Shown here: in pieces, positions 36,003 through 44,383 of the stretch
How positions within the stretch are numbered: position 1 is the first letter of the stretch
How the letters are laid out: each line of letters opens with the position of its first letter
DNA from: Chryseotalea sp. WA131a
GTDB lineage: Bacteria > Bacteroidota > Bacteroidia > Cytophagales > Cyclobacteriaceae
Assembly: GCA_025370075.1 (NCBI GenBank)
Contig: CP073016.1
Span: forward strand, 4,216,001-4,280,000
DNA: 64,000 nt
Direction: 5' to 3'
Notes under the pieces: model-generated
Told to the model about the DNA's origin: nothing
Database searches by the model: none
Seen by the model: only the letters and a program-made list of their open reading frames with translations
Position numbers and translations under genes: made by a program

Positions 36003-36036
36003 ATAATGAATTAGTTAAACTGAAAACTCAATAAGC

Positions 36037-39000
36037 ATGTCTTTCAGAAAAAATAAAAAGATCAACAACGACTTCTCAAAAATCACCATTAGCTTGGCTT
36101 CTCCAGAATCTATTTTGGAAAGCTCACACGGTGAGATCACACAACCTGAAACCATCAACTACAGAACCTACAAGCCAGAGATGGGCGGTTTGTTTTGCGA
36201 GCGTATTTTCGGTCCTGTAAAAGATTGGGAGTGTCATTGCGGTAAATACAAACGCATTCGGTACAAAGGCATCATCTGCGATCGTTGCGGTGTAGAAGTT
36301 ACCGAGAAGAAGGTAAGACGTGAGCGCATGGGTCATATCGAGTTGGTAGTGCCCGTGGCACACATCTGGTATTTCCGCTCGTTGCCAAATAAGATTGGTT
36401 ACTTGTTGGGCTTACCAACCAAAAAATTAGATCAGATCATTTACTATGAAAGATATGTAGTTATTCAACCCGGCATCAAGGAAGAAGACGGTGTAAACCG
36501 TTTGGACTTCTTGACGGAGGAAGAGTACTTAGATATTGTTGACAAACTTCCTCGCGAGAATCAATTGTTGGACGACAACGATCCAAAGAAATTCATCGCG
36601 AAGATGGGTGCCGATGCGTTGGAGATGCTGTTGAGCCGTGTTAAATTAGATGAGCTTTCGTATGAGCTCCGTCATCAAGCCGCTACCGATACTTCACAAC
36701 AAAGAAAAGCGGAAGCATTAAAGAGATTGAAAGTGGTAGAAGCTTTCCGCGATGCCAATACGCGCGTGGAAAACAGACCACAATGGATGACCATAAAAAT
36801 GGTGCCCGTAATTCCACCTGAATTGCGTCCATTGGTGCCATTGGACGGTGGCCGTTTTGCTACATCAGATTTGAATGATCTTTACAGACGTGTTATTATC
36901 CGCAACAACCGTCTAAAGAGATTGATTGATATCAAAGCTCCGGAAGTAATCTTGCGTAATGAAAAACGCATGTTGCAAGAGGCAGTCGATTCATTGTTCG
37001 ATAACTCACGCAAAGTAAATGCAGTTCGTAGCGATGGTAACCGTGCATTGAAATCATTGAGCGACATGCTCAAAGGTAAGCAAGGCCGTTTCCGTCAAAA
37101 CTTATTGGGTAAGCGCGTTGACTACTCAGGCCGTTCGGTAATTGTGGTAGGCCCAGAGTTGAAATTGCACGAGTGCGGTTTGCCTAAAGATATGGCTGCG
37201 GAATTGTTCAAACCCTTTATCATTCGCAAACTGATTGAAAGAGGAATTGTAAAAACGGTTAAGTCAGCAAAGAAAATAGTAGATCGCAAAGATCCTGTGG
37301 TGTGGGATATTTTGGAAAACGTATTGAAAGGACATCCTGTTCTTTTGAACCGCGCCCCAACACTTCACCGCTTGGGTATCCAAGCTTTCCAACCAAAGTT
37401 GATAGAAGGAAAAGCGATCCAGTTACACCCGTTGGTATGTACAGCCTTTAACGCTGACTTTGACGGTGACCAGATGGCGGTTCACATTCCGCTTGGGCAA
37501 GAAGCAATTTTGGAAGCTTCGTTGTTGATGCTTTCATCGCATAATATTTTGAACCCTGCCAACGGAGCTCCGATTACTGTACCTTCTCAAGACATGGTGT
37601 TGGGCTTGTACTACTTGACCAAAGGTAGAAAAGGTGAACTGGGCGAAGGCAAGACTTACTATTCGGCAGATGAAGTGGTGATTGCTTATAACGAAGGCAA
37701 ACTTTCGAAGCATTCCATCATCAAGGTAAGGGCGAATGTGAAAGATAAGAAATCAGGTACGGTAACCAGAAAAATGATTGAGACGGTAACGGGTCGTGTC
37801 ATTTTCAACCAAGTAGTTCCTGAAGAAGTAGGATTTGTGGATGAACTGCTGACCAAGAAAAAATTGCAGACCATCATTGCGGATGTATTCAAATATGCAG
37901 GTCAGGCAAAAACGGCTAAGTTCTTAGATGATATTAAAGATATTGGGTTCCAAATGGCGTACCGTGGTGGTTTGTCGATGGGCTTGGGCGATGTGAAAAT
38001 CCCTGCAGAAAAGAAAAAATTGGTAGAGGATGCTCAAAAAGAAGTTGATTCAGTGTGGAACAACTACATGATGGGTTTGATTACTGATAACGAGCGCTAC
38101 AACCAGGTAATTGATATTTGGACACGTACGAACACATTGTTGACCAACACGCTGATGAAGCAGTTGGAAGAAGATCAACAAGGGTTCAACTCCATTTACA
38201 TGATGATGCACTCAGGTGCGCGCGGATCACGCGAACAAATTCGTCAGTTAGGTGGTATGCGTGGTTTGATGGCAAAGCCTCAGAAAAATTTGGCAGGCTC
38301 TGTAGGTTCAATTATTGAAAACCCTATCCTTTCTAACTTTAAGGAAGGATTGGATGTGTTGGAGTATTTTATCTCTACACACGGTGCTCGTAAAGGTTTG
38401 GCTGATACAGCGTTGAAAACTGCTGATGCAGGATATTTGACAAGACGCTTGGTGGATGTTGCCAATGACTTGGTAATTACAGAAGAAGATTGCGGCACAT
38501 TGCGCGGTTTGAAAGTAACGGCCCTGAAAGACAATGAAGATATTGTTGAGCCATTGTCTGAACGTATTGTGGGTCGTGTAACAGTACACGATATCTACGA
38601 CACACTAACTGAGCAGTTGGTGTGTGAAGCAAACCATGAAATTACAGACGAGATTGCCAAGAAGATAGACGAAACCAATATCGAAGAAGTAGAAATTCGT
38701 TCGGTGTTGACTTGTGAAACAAAGTTCGGAGCATGCGCAAAATGCTACGGCCGCAACTTGGCCACTGGAAAAATGGTGCAAGCAGGTGAGGCCGTAGGTG
38801 TAATTGCAGCACAATCAATCGGTGAGCCGGGTACGCAGTTGACACTTCGTACGTTCCACGTGGGTGGTACAGCTTCTAACATTGCCGTTGATGCGAACAT
38901 CAAATCGAAGTTCTCGGGTACGATTGAATTTGAAGCCATCCGTACGGTCGATACAACCGACAAGGATGAGAACAAAGTAAAAGTGGTGATGGGCCGCACA

Positions 39001-40326
39001 GGTGAAATCCGAATCTTAGATGAAGAGAAGCGCGTGTTAATTTCCAACAACGTGCCCTATGGAGCCTACTTAAAAGTGAAAGACGGACAGAAAGTTGAAA
39101 AAGGTGCAGAGCTTTGCTATTGGGATCCTTACAACGCGGTTATCCTTTCAGAGTTTGATGGAGAGATCGAGTACGAAGCAATTATTGAAGGTGTCACTTA
39201 CAAAGAAGAGTCAGATGAACAAACCGGTCATAGAGAAAAAGTAATTACCGATACACGCGATAAGACTAAAAACCCTTCGGTGATTGTAAAAGGCAAATCC
39301 GATACAAAGGGTTATAACATGCCAGTGGGTGCTCACTTAGCAGTAGATGAAGGTGAGAAAATCAAAGCCGGACAAGTAATGGCCAAGATTCCACGCACCA
39401 TGGGCAAGAGCCGTGATATTACCGGTGGTCTGCCACGTGTTACGGAATTGTTTGAGGCACGTAATCCATCGAACCCTGCTGTGGTAAGTGAGATTGATGG
39501 TGTGGTAACATACGGTGGTATCAAACGCGGTAATAGAGAGATATTCATCGAATCAAAAGATGGCGTTCAAAAACGTTACTTGGTGCCATTGTCGAAGCAC
39601 ATTTTGGTGCAGGACAATGACTTTGTAAAAGCAGGTCAGCCTCTTTCGGATGGTGCGATTACTCCGTCTGATATTTTGTCGATCAAAGGCCCGACCGCTG
39701 TACAAGAATACCTAGTGAACGAAATTCAAGAAGTGTACCGTCTACAGGGTGTGAAGATCAATGATAAACACATCGAGTGTATCGTTAGCCAGATGATGCA
39801 AAAAGTGGAGATCATCGATTCAGGTGATACCACCTTCTTGCCTGGAGAGTATGTTGATAAATTTGAATTCCGCGAATTGAATGATACTATTTTGGATAAG
39901 AAGGTAGTGATGGAATCAGGCGATTCTGCTCGATTCAAAGTGGGACAAATCATTACGGCTCGTGAGCTGCGCGATGAGAATTCTTCGCTAAAGAGAAAGG
40001 ATCAGCGTGCGGTGGAGGTACGCGATGCATTGTCAGCTGTTTCTCGCCCTACGTTGCAAGGTATCACCCAAGCATCGTTGAAGACTGAGAGCTGGTTGTC
40101 TGCCGCCTCTTTCCAGGAAACTACTAAAGTGTTGAGCGAAGCAGCCATTCGTGGTAAAGCTGACCAATTGATGGGCTTGAAAGAGAACGTAATCGTTGGT
40201 CACTTAATACCGGCTGGAACAGGTCAGCGTAGATTGAATGATTTGATTGTAGGCTCTGAGGAAGAGTATCAAAGTTTGGTGAATGCTCCTGAGCGTAAAA
40301 GCAAGGAGAAAGAGTTTGCTGAATAA
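36037..40326 (+). CDS. rpoC: DNA-directed RNA polymerase subunit beta'
   Basis: A 1429-residue polymerase subunit. The N-terminal zinc module (C-H-C-G-K-Y and C-D-R-C-G) starts near residue 69. The catalytic N-A-D-F-D-G-D-Q-M, with D474, D476 and D478 binding Mg2+, starts at N472. The trigger-loop G-E-P-G-T-Q-L-T-L-R-T-F-H and a second zinc site (C-E-T-K-F-G-A-C-A-K-C) follow. Length is normal for the phylum. It ends the operon, with a hairpin 22 bases after its stop. Confidence 0.97.
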   Translation: MSFRKNKKINNDFSKITISLASPESILESSHGEITQPETINYRTYKPEMGGLFCERIFGPVKDWECHCGKYKRIRYKGIICDRCGVEVTEKKVRRERMGHIELVVPVAHIWYFRSLPNKIGYLLGLPTKKLDQIIYYERYVVIQPGIKEEDGVNRLDFLTEEEYLDIVDKLPRENQLLDDNDPKKFIAKMGADALEMLLSRVKLDELSYELRHQAATDTSQQRKAEALKRLKVVEAFRDANTRVENRPQWMTIKMVPVIPPELRPLVPLDGGRFATSDLNDLYRRVIIRNNRLKRLIDIKAPEVILRNEKRMLQEAVDSLFDNSRKVNAVRSDGNRALKSLSDMLKGKQGRFRQNLLGKRVDYSGRSVIVVGPELKLHECGLPKDMAAELFKPFIIRKLIERGIVKTVKSAKKIVDRKDPVVWDILENVLKGHPVLLNRAPTLHRLGIQAFQPKLIEGKAIQLHPLVCTAFNADFDGDQMAVHIPLGQEAILEASLLMLSSHNILNPANGAPITVPSQDMVLGLYYLTKGRKGELGEGKTYYSADEVVIAYNEGKLSKHSIIKVRANVKDKKSGTVTRKMIETVTGRVIFNQVVPEEVGFVDELLTKKKLQTIIADVFKYAGQAKTAKFLDDIKDIGFQMAYRGGLSMGLGDVKIPAEKKKLVEDAQKEVDSVWNNYMMGLITDNERYNQVIDIWTRTNTLLTNTLMKQLEEDQQGFNSIYMMMHSGARGSREQIRQLGGMRGLMAKPQKNLAGSVGSIIENPILSNFKEGLDVLEYFISTHGARKGLADTALKTADAGYLTRRLVDVANDLVITEEDCGTLRGLKVTALKDNEDIVEPLSERIVGRVTVHDIYDTLTEQLVCEANHEITDEIAKKIDETNIEEVEIRSVLTCETKFGACAKCYGRNLATGKMVQAGEAVGVIAAQSIGEPGTQLTLRTFHVGGTASNIAVDANIKSKFSGTIEFEAIRTVDTTDKDENKVKVVMGRTGEIRILDEEKRVLISNNVPYGAYLKVKDGQKVEKGAELCYWDPYNAVILSEFDGEIEYEAIIEGVTYKEESDEQTGHREKVITDTRDKTKNPSVIVKGKSDTKGYNMPVGAHLAVDEGEKIKAGQVMAKIPRTMGKSRDITGGLPRVTELFEARNPSNPAVVSEIDGVVTYGGIKRGNREIFIESKDGVQKRYLVPLSKHILVQDNDFVKAGQPLSDGAITPSDILSIKGPTAVQEYLVNEIQEVYRLQGVKINDKHIECIVSQMMQKVEIIDSGDTTFLPGEYVDKFEFRELNDTILDKKVVMESGDSARFKVGQIITARELRDENSSLKRKDQRAVEVRDALSAVSRPTLQGITQASLKTESWLSAASFQETTKVLSEAAIRGKADQLMGLKENVIVGHLIPAGTGQRRLNDLIVGSEEEYQSLVNAPERKSKEKEFAE

Positions 40327-40348
40327 AATGGATGTGATTTGAGAATTT

Positions 40349-40383
40349 GAAAATGTGCGGATGGTAAAACATTCGCACTTTTC
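40349..40383 (+). terminator. Terminator hairpin after rpoC
   Basis: GAAAATGTGCGGATG and CATTCGCACTTTTC form a stem with a few wobble/mismatch positions around a GTAAAA loop, followed by a T-rich stretch. It is placed where the transcription/translation operon should end. Confidence 0.6.
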
Positions 40384-40472
40384 ATTTGAGCACTTTTCGT
40401 ATACTCAAATCATCAAGTTGAAGAAAACTATATTTGCTTCATTTTCAAATTACCTCATTTCAAATTAAATCT

Positions 40473-40796
40473 ATGGCAGACGAGAAAATCCAGGCTCAAC
40501 AAAACCAAATTAACATAGAGCTATCCGAAGAGATTGCCGAAGGTATCTATTCTAACTTAGCCATGATTGCCCATTCTAACAGCGAGTTTGTGATCGACTT
40601 TATAAGGTTGATGCCTGGTGTCCCCAAGGCAAAAGTTAAATCACGTATTGTGATTACGCCCGAACATGCCAAGCGATTATTGGCCGCCTTGAAAGATAAC
40701 ATCAGCAAGTACGAGGCAACTTTCGGTGCAATCAAACAAACGAATGATATGCCTACATTTCCCATGAATTTTGGAGGAACAATGGGAGAGGCTTAA
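40473..40796 (+). CDS. DUF3467 family protein
   Basis: A 107-residue protein (M-A-D-E-K-I-Q-A-Q-Q-N-Q-I-N-I-E-L). It shows the family features G-I-Y-S-N-L-A-M-I-A-H-S-N-S-E-F-V-I-D-F and R-L-L-A-A-L-K-D-N-I. The function of DUF3467 is unknown, though it is conserved next to rpoC in Bacteroidota. A frame from 40434 exists but lacks support; a TAtaTTTG -7-like box at 40429-40436 suggests its own start of transcription downstream of the rpoC terminator. The preceding spacer has no other gene. Confidence 0.85.
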   Translation: MADEKIQAQQNQINIELSEEIAEGIYSNLAMIAHSNSEFVIDFIRLMPGVPKAKVKSRIVITPEHAKRLLAALKDNISKYEATFGAIKQTNDMPTFPMNFGGTMGEA

Positions 40797-40864
40797 AACT
40801 TTGATTGTAGATAAAAACATTACTACTTTTGAAATCCCTTACAACTCAAACGAGAGTTTTTTAT

Positions 40865-40949
40865 GCCCAGGTGGTGAAATTGGTAGACACGCTACTTTGA
40901 GGGGGTAGTGCCGCAAGGTGTGCTGGTTCGAGTCCAGTTCTGGGCACCA
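40865..40949 (+). tRNA. trnL: tRNA-Leu (anticodon GAG), CCA encoded
   Basis: A class II cloverleaf: acceptor GCCCAGG, D arm with GGTAGAC, anticodon arm CTACT-TTGAGGG-GGTAG with anticodon GAG, a long variable arm, T arm GGTTCGAGTCC. The 3' CCA is encoded (40947-40949). Another tRNA-Leu follows after 93 bases. Confidence 0.93.
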
Positions 40950-41042
40950 AAAATTTATTTAAGAATTGCGATTTAAGATTTCTGAATTTATCAAAGACCG
41001 GGAAATCGCACATCGAAAATCTAAAATCCTAAATTTCCATTT

Positions 41043-41124
41043 GCCGAAGTGGTGAAATTGGTAGACACGCACGTTTCAGAGGCGTGTGGCGAAAGTTGTG
41101 CGGGTTCGAGTCCCGCCTTCGGCA
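41043..41124 (+). tRNA. trnL: tRNA-Leu (anticodon CAG)
   Basis: A class II cloverleaf: acceptor GCCGAAG/CTTCGGC, anticodon arm CACGT-TTCAGAG-GCGTG with anticodon CAG, variable arm, T arm CGGGTTCGAGTCCCG, discriminator A. The CCA is not encoded (ACCC follows). It is a tandem partner of the GAG tRNA upstream. Confidence 0.93.
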
Positions 41125-41184
41125 CCCATTTAACAATCCTAAAATTCGTGCCTGCTTGCAGCAGAAACACCCTGCCTGTCTACC

Positions 41185-41631
41185 TTATTTTACATCTATT
41201 TTCTTTTTAGCAAGTTTTTGTTTGAGATATTGAATGACCCGCTCGTAGTCAGTTGATTCTTTAGGGCTTAAGGTAACTTTTTTGCCATCTTCAAACTTGA
41301 TCACCAACTCTTTATAAACAGAGTTCTTTCCAGTTTTCACTTGATTCTCGAACCAAAATTGAACTGCCTCGAGCTTATAATTTTTTCGTTGGCGTAACAT
41401 CGGGAAATTGACTTCAACCTGATTGTTCCCCAGTCGGATGATTTTATACCGAAGAAATATTTTATAGAAAACGAATATGCCAATGGGCGCCAATAAGGCG
41501 ATGGTTAGATAGTTGTACCACGCGCCTCGCAGCATAATGGCGTAAATATTCATACCGATAACAACTAATGTTATCAGTAGAAATAGAATAAACGAAGTAA
41601 TGGTGGCCGTCAGGGGCTTGGATACAATCAC
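41185..41631 (-). CDS. Two-pass membrane protein, unknown
   Basis: A 148-residue protein with two N-terminal membrane helices (about 12-32 and 40-60), then a basic cytoplasmic domain with alternating strands (I-I-R-L-G-N-N-Q-V-E-V-N-F and E-L-V-I-K-F-E-D-G-K-K-V-T-L). The layout resembles bacterial PH-like domain membrane proteins (YcxB/DUF type), but I cannot assign a family with certainty. It stands alone; the neighbours are the tRNA-Leu pair and a tRNA remnant. Confidence 0.65.
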   Translation of the reverse strand: MIVSKPLTATITSFILFLLITLVVIGMNIYAIMLRGAWYNYLTIALLAPIGIFVFYKIFLRYKIIRLGNNQVEVNFPMLRQRKNYKLEAVQFWFENQVKTGKNSVYKELVIKFEDGKKVTLSPKESTDYERVIQYLKQKLAKKKIDVK

Positions 41632-41648
41632 AATAAAAGTTTAAGTAT

Positions 41649-41698
41649 GAGCCGAAAATGGGACTTGAACCCATCCCGCTATAGCGGGACTATCTCGG
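41649..41698 (-). pseudogene. 3' half of a tRNA-like sequence (remnant)
   Basis: On the minus strand the sequence has a T arm ATGGG-TTCAAGT-CCCAT (41658-41674) followed by an acceptor-like TTTCGGC, preceded by a perfect CCCGCTATAGCGGG palindrome that resembles a long variable arm. No matching 5' half (GCCGAAA) or anticodon arm is found upstream. It reads as a class II tRNA remnant, possibly left by integration or deletion. Confidence 0.55.
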
Positions 41699-41755
41699 TA
41701 ACAATAATTTTACCACATAAAAGTAAGATTATTCTGAAAAAGTTTATATTGGTTC

Positions 41756-42193
41756 ATGCTTAGCAAAAAATGTAAATACGCCATTCATGCCCTAGTGTAT
41801 TTGGGAGAAAAATTCGAACAGGGGCCTGTGCAAATACAAGAAATTTCAGATAAGAAACACATCCCTAAGAAGTTTTTGGAAGCTATTTTATTAGAGCTGC
41901 GTCACGCTAAAATTTTGCAAAGCAAAAAAGGCAAGGGTGGAGGTTATTACCTCCATAAACGGCCAGAAGATGTTAATCTGGTGGATGTTATTCGACTGAT
42001 TGATGGGGCAGTGGCCATGCTTCCCTGTGTTTCATTAAATTATTACGAACCCTGTGAGGAGTGCCGCAATGAAAAAACCTGCGGCATTCGCGATAGCTTT
42101 ATTGGTGTACGAGATGAAACCCTGCGCATCCTTACCCAAAGCACCTTGGCGCGCATTATGAAGCGTGAGAAGGAACTAGCCAAGAAGAAATAG
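41756..42193 (+). CDS. Rrf2 family transcriptional regulator
   Basis: A 145-residue winged-helix regulator. The N-terminus M-L-S-K-K-C-K-Y-A-I-H-A-L-V-Y-L is characteristic, as is the wing segment K-G-K-G-G-G-Y-Y-L. Cysteines in C-V-S-L, C-E-E-C and C-G-I-R match the [Fe-S] ligand set of Rrf2 proteins such as IscR and CymR relatives, so it may sense iron-sulfur or redox/cysteine status. No sulfur-assimilation genes follow; the next gene is a peroxiredoxin 203 bases downstream, a plausible but unproven target. Confidence 0.87.
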   Translation: MLSKKCKYAIHALVYLGEKFEQGPVQIQEISDKKHIPKKFLEAILLELRHAKILQSKKGKGGGYYLHKRPEDVNLVDVIRLIDGAVAMLPCVSLNYYEPCEECRNEKTCGIRDSFIGVRDETLRILTQSTLARIMKREKELAKKK

Positions 42194-42345
42194 AAATGAC
42201 CCTTGACCCATTTTCTTGGCAAATCGTTTGGAAAAAGTGATCCCAGTAAATGTAAAAGTATTCAATACCCACGAGCTTCGGCACGCCATGGATGCATTTG
42301 AGCCTCGAACAAATTCCCAAATAATTCACGGATAAGTCTATTGAA
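42194..42345 (+). pseudogene. Short degenerate coding remnant
   Basis: In one frame the spacer reads L-A-N-R-L-E-K-V-I-P-V-N-V-K-V-F-N-T-H-E-L-R and ends P-R-T-N-S-Q-I-I-H-G-stop near 42333. It is protein-like text without a start codon, and looks like the C-terminal tail of a lost gene. The parent family was not recognised. Confidence 0.3.
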
Positions 42346-42361
42346 ATAGTAGACTTTTGAA

Positions 42362-42369
42362 TACCTTTG
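42362..42369 (+). promoter_or_regulatory. -7 element (TAccTTTG) of the peroxiredoxin promoter
   Basis: TAccTTTG lies 27 bases before ATG 42397. A weak -33 TTG occurs at 42341-42343, 18 bases upstream. Confidence 0.5.
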
Positions 42370-42396
42370 CCTTTAAATCAAAATACTAAAACCTGT

Positions 42397-43032
42397 ATGG
42401 CAGTACGACTAGGAGACATCGCGCCCGATTTTGAAGCGCAAACATCGGAAGGAAATATCAAGTTTCATGAGTGGTTGGGAAACAGTTGGGGCGTCTTGTT
42501 TTCTCACCCGGCCGATTTTACTCCCGTATGCACTACCGAATTGGGTGCAGTAGCGAAGCTGCGAGCAGAATTTGATAAACGCAACACCAAAGTAGTCGCT
42601 CTTAGTGTGGACAGCGTGGGATCTCATGCCCAATGGATTGGCGATATCAATGAAACACAAAATACACAAGTCAATTTTCCCATTATTGCTGATCCGAAAT
42701 TTGAAGTAGCCAATCTTTATGACATGGTTCACCCACAGGTGAGTGATAAGTTTACAGTGCGCTCTGTGTTTGTAATTGGCCCTGATAAAAAGGTAAAACT
42801 CACCATTACTTATCCTGCTTCCACGGGAAGAAATTTTGATGAGATTTTACGAGTGATCGACAGCTTGCAACTAACTGCCGGCTATAGTGTGGCCACGCCT
42901 GCCAATTGGAAAAACGGTGAAGACGTAATCATTACCATGGCCGTAAAGGATGAGGACATTGCTGCTAAATTCCCGAAGGGCCATAACCGGATAAAGCCAT
43001 ATTTGCGCACCACACCACAACCTAATTTGTAG
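42397..43032 (+). CDS. 1-Cys peroxiredoxin (Prx6 type)
   Basis: A 211-residue peroxidase. The start M-A-V-R-L-G-D-I-A-P-D-F (42397) is preferred over a longer frame from 42367. The peroxidatic cysteine is C45 in H-P-A-D-F-T-P-V-C-T-T-E-L-G. I see no resolving cysteine after it, so this is the 1-Cys class, with a C-terminal domain of the Prx6 type (V-A-T-P-A-N-W-K-N-G-E-D-V). It reduces hydroperoxides in the cytoplasm. Reductant is unknown. Downstream spacer 43033-43125 has no gene. Confidence 0.93.
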   Translation: MAVRLGDIAPDFEAQTSEGNIKFHEWLGNSWGVLFSHPADFTPVCTTELGAVAKLRAEFDKRNTKVVALSVDSVGSHAQWIGDINETQNTQVNFPIIADPKFEVANLYDMVHPQVSDKFTVRSVFVIGPDKKVKLTITYPASTGRNFDEILRVIDSLQLTAGYSVATPANWKNGEDVIITMAVKDEDIAAKFPKGHNRIKPYLRTTPQPNL

Positions 43033-43125
43033 TAGAAGCCTACTGGATAGGAGTTAGAATTAGAAATAATTCAGCAGCTTGAGAAAGGTGTTAGATTACA
43101 TAACCCCTTTTTTATTTTATAAATC

Positions 43126-43521
43126 CTAGAAATCCATCGAATCGTACACAGTCTCCTTGTTCCAAAGGGGTGAATAGGTTTCTACAAAATGGGTGTGGAT
43201 AGGGTCAACTTGGTAAGCATCGTGCCCTTTGATATCATCAAACATTGTCAGCAATGAAAGGTTGTATGAGTTATCAATAACGTCTCGCTTTTCCGTTAGG
43301 GCGGGTACTCCAATTTTAACAAGCTTGAGTGATTTAATTTTTTTCAAAGAGTTTACACCTTCAATCAATTTGGCTAAATCCTCTTTCGATTCAGGATTTT
43401 TTAACCAAAAGAAGACATGATGCACAAGAGGATTATTACCTTTCTTTTCTTTTTGGCCATATGCTGTTGAACCTATGACCATAGCTGCTGCACCTGCAAT
43501 GAATTTTCTGCGTGTAGTCAT
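43126..43521 (-). CDS. Dabb (stress-responsive alpha/beta barrel) domain protein with Tat-like signal
   Basis: A 131-residue protein whose N-terminus M-T-T-R-R-K-F-I-A-G-A-A-A-M-V-I-G has a twin-arginine motif. The rest is a Dabb domain (L-V-H-H-V-F-F-W-L-K-N-P-E-S and S-L-L-T-M-F-D-D-I-K-G-H-D-A-Y-Q-V-D-P-I-H). Dabb domains form dimeric ferredoxin-like barrels, with activities ranging from cyclases to unknown. The TetR stop overlaps this start (TAATG), so it is translated from the same message. Confidence 0.85.
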   Translation of the reverse strand: MTTRRKFIAGAAAMVIGSTAYGQKEKKGNNPLVHHVFFWLKNPESKEDLAKLIEGVNSLKKIKSLKLVKIGVPALTEKRDVIDNSYNLSLLTMFDDIKGHDAYQVDPIHTHFVETYSPLWNKETVYDSMDF

Positions 43522-44237
43522 TAGGATCCAAATTTTCTATCTGACACTACTGAAATAAAAGGAGCTTTTTTGCTCGACAAGGCCAAATCTAATAAAAAAT
43601 TCATCATTTCATTTTCGTCTTTGGTGCTACCAAAATCTGTAAGTGATGGCAAGTGGTACATGAAAAAGTATTGATAGTGCGACATCTCAATCAATGTGCT
43701 ACTAAGCGAGCGCGCATATTTGTAATTTGGGCTGTATGCTTTGATGATTTCCGCTAGCTGGCTATTGAAATCTTTATATGGTTTGAAAAACTGTTTTTCA
43801 TTATCTTCCATAACGTGCTTGGTTAGGTATGTCTTGGAGGCCTCTTTGATCACAATACGGTGAAGCGATTCTTTGTTGATTTCTTCACCGGGCACAATCA
43901 TGTTTTCTTGCTTCAACATTAGCACTCTAATCACAATCTCAATCTTCTTTTCAGGCTCTTCTACATTGTGTGTGTGGAAACCAAGCTGATATTCCATCCA
44001 GCGCCAATACCATTCAAAAAAATACAACAATAACCGATGCTTGCTTTCAAAATAGCGGTAGATACTCGATTCGTTGGTGTTTAAGGCTGTCGCGAGTTTC
44101 TTAAAAGTAAATTCTTCAAGCCCCATTTCATCTATCATTTTTGCGCCCATGGATAATATGTTTTTACCCAGTTCAGAGAGTTCAGGATTGCGCAAATAGA
44201 GCTTTTCGTTCACTTTCACCTGTATTTCCCAAGCCAT
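43521..44237 (-). CDS. TetR/AcrR family transcriptional regulator
   Basis: A 238-residue protein with an N-terminal helix-turn-helix (F-T-F-K-K-L-A-T-A-L-N-T-N-E-S-S-I-Y-R-Y-F-E-S-K, about 42-65) and an unusually long C-terminal ligand domain. The HTH is well matched to TetR, but the effector is unknown. It is the upstream gene of a two-gene unit with the Dabb protein, suggesting that it controls that gene or that both serve one stress response. The intergenic region to icd (44238-44383) is divergent. Confidence 0.85.
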   Translation of the reverse strand: MAWEIQVKVNEKLYLRNPELSELGKNILSMGAKMIDEMGLEEFTFKKLATALNTNESSIYRYFESKHRLLLYFFEWYWRWMEYQLGFHTHNVEEPEKKIEIVIRVLMLKQENMIVPGEEINKESLHRIVIKEASKTYLTKHVMEDNEKQFFKPYKDFNSQLAEIIKAYSPNYKYARSLSSTLIEMSHYQYFFMYHLPSLTDFGSTKDENEMMNFLLDLALSSKKAPFISVVSDRKFGS

Positions 44238-44358
44238 AAATCAAAAGGTTTATATCATCAAATTTAAGAAATCTGATCTCATTAACTACGCTTACATTCA
44301 CGTATTCAAGTATTGTTTCAATTCATAAAAGCAATACTACCATTTCAAGTAAATCTTT

Positions 44359-44366
44359 TACATTTG
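44359..44366 (+). promoter_or_regulatory. -7 element (TAcaTTTG) of the icd operon
   Basis: TAcaTTTG lies 17 bases before the icd ATG at 44384. No clear TTTG was found at the -33 position. Confidence 0.45.
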
Positions 44367-44383
44367 CTAAAAATCAAATCAAA

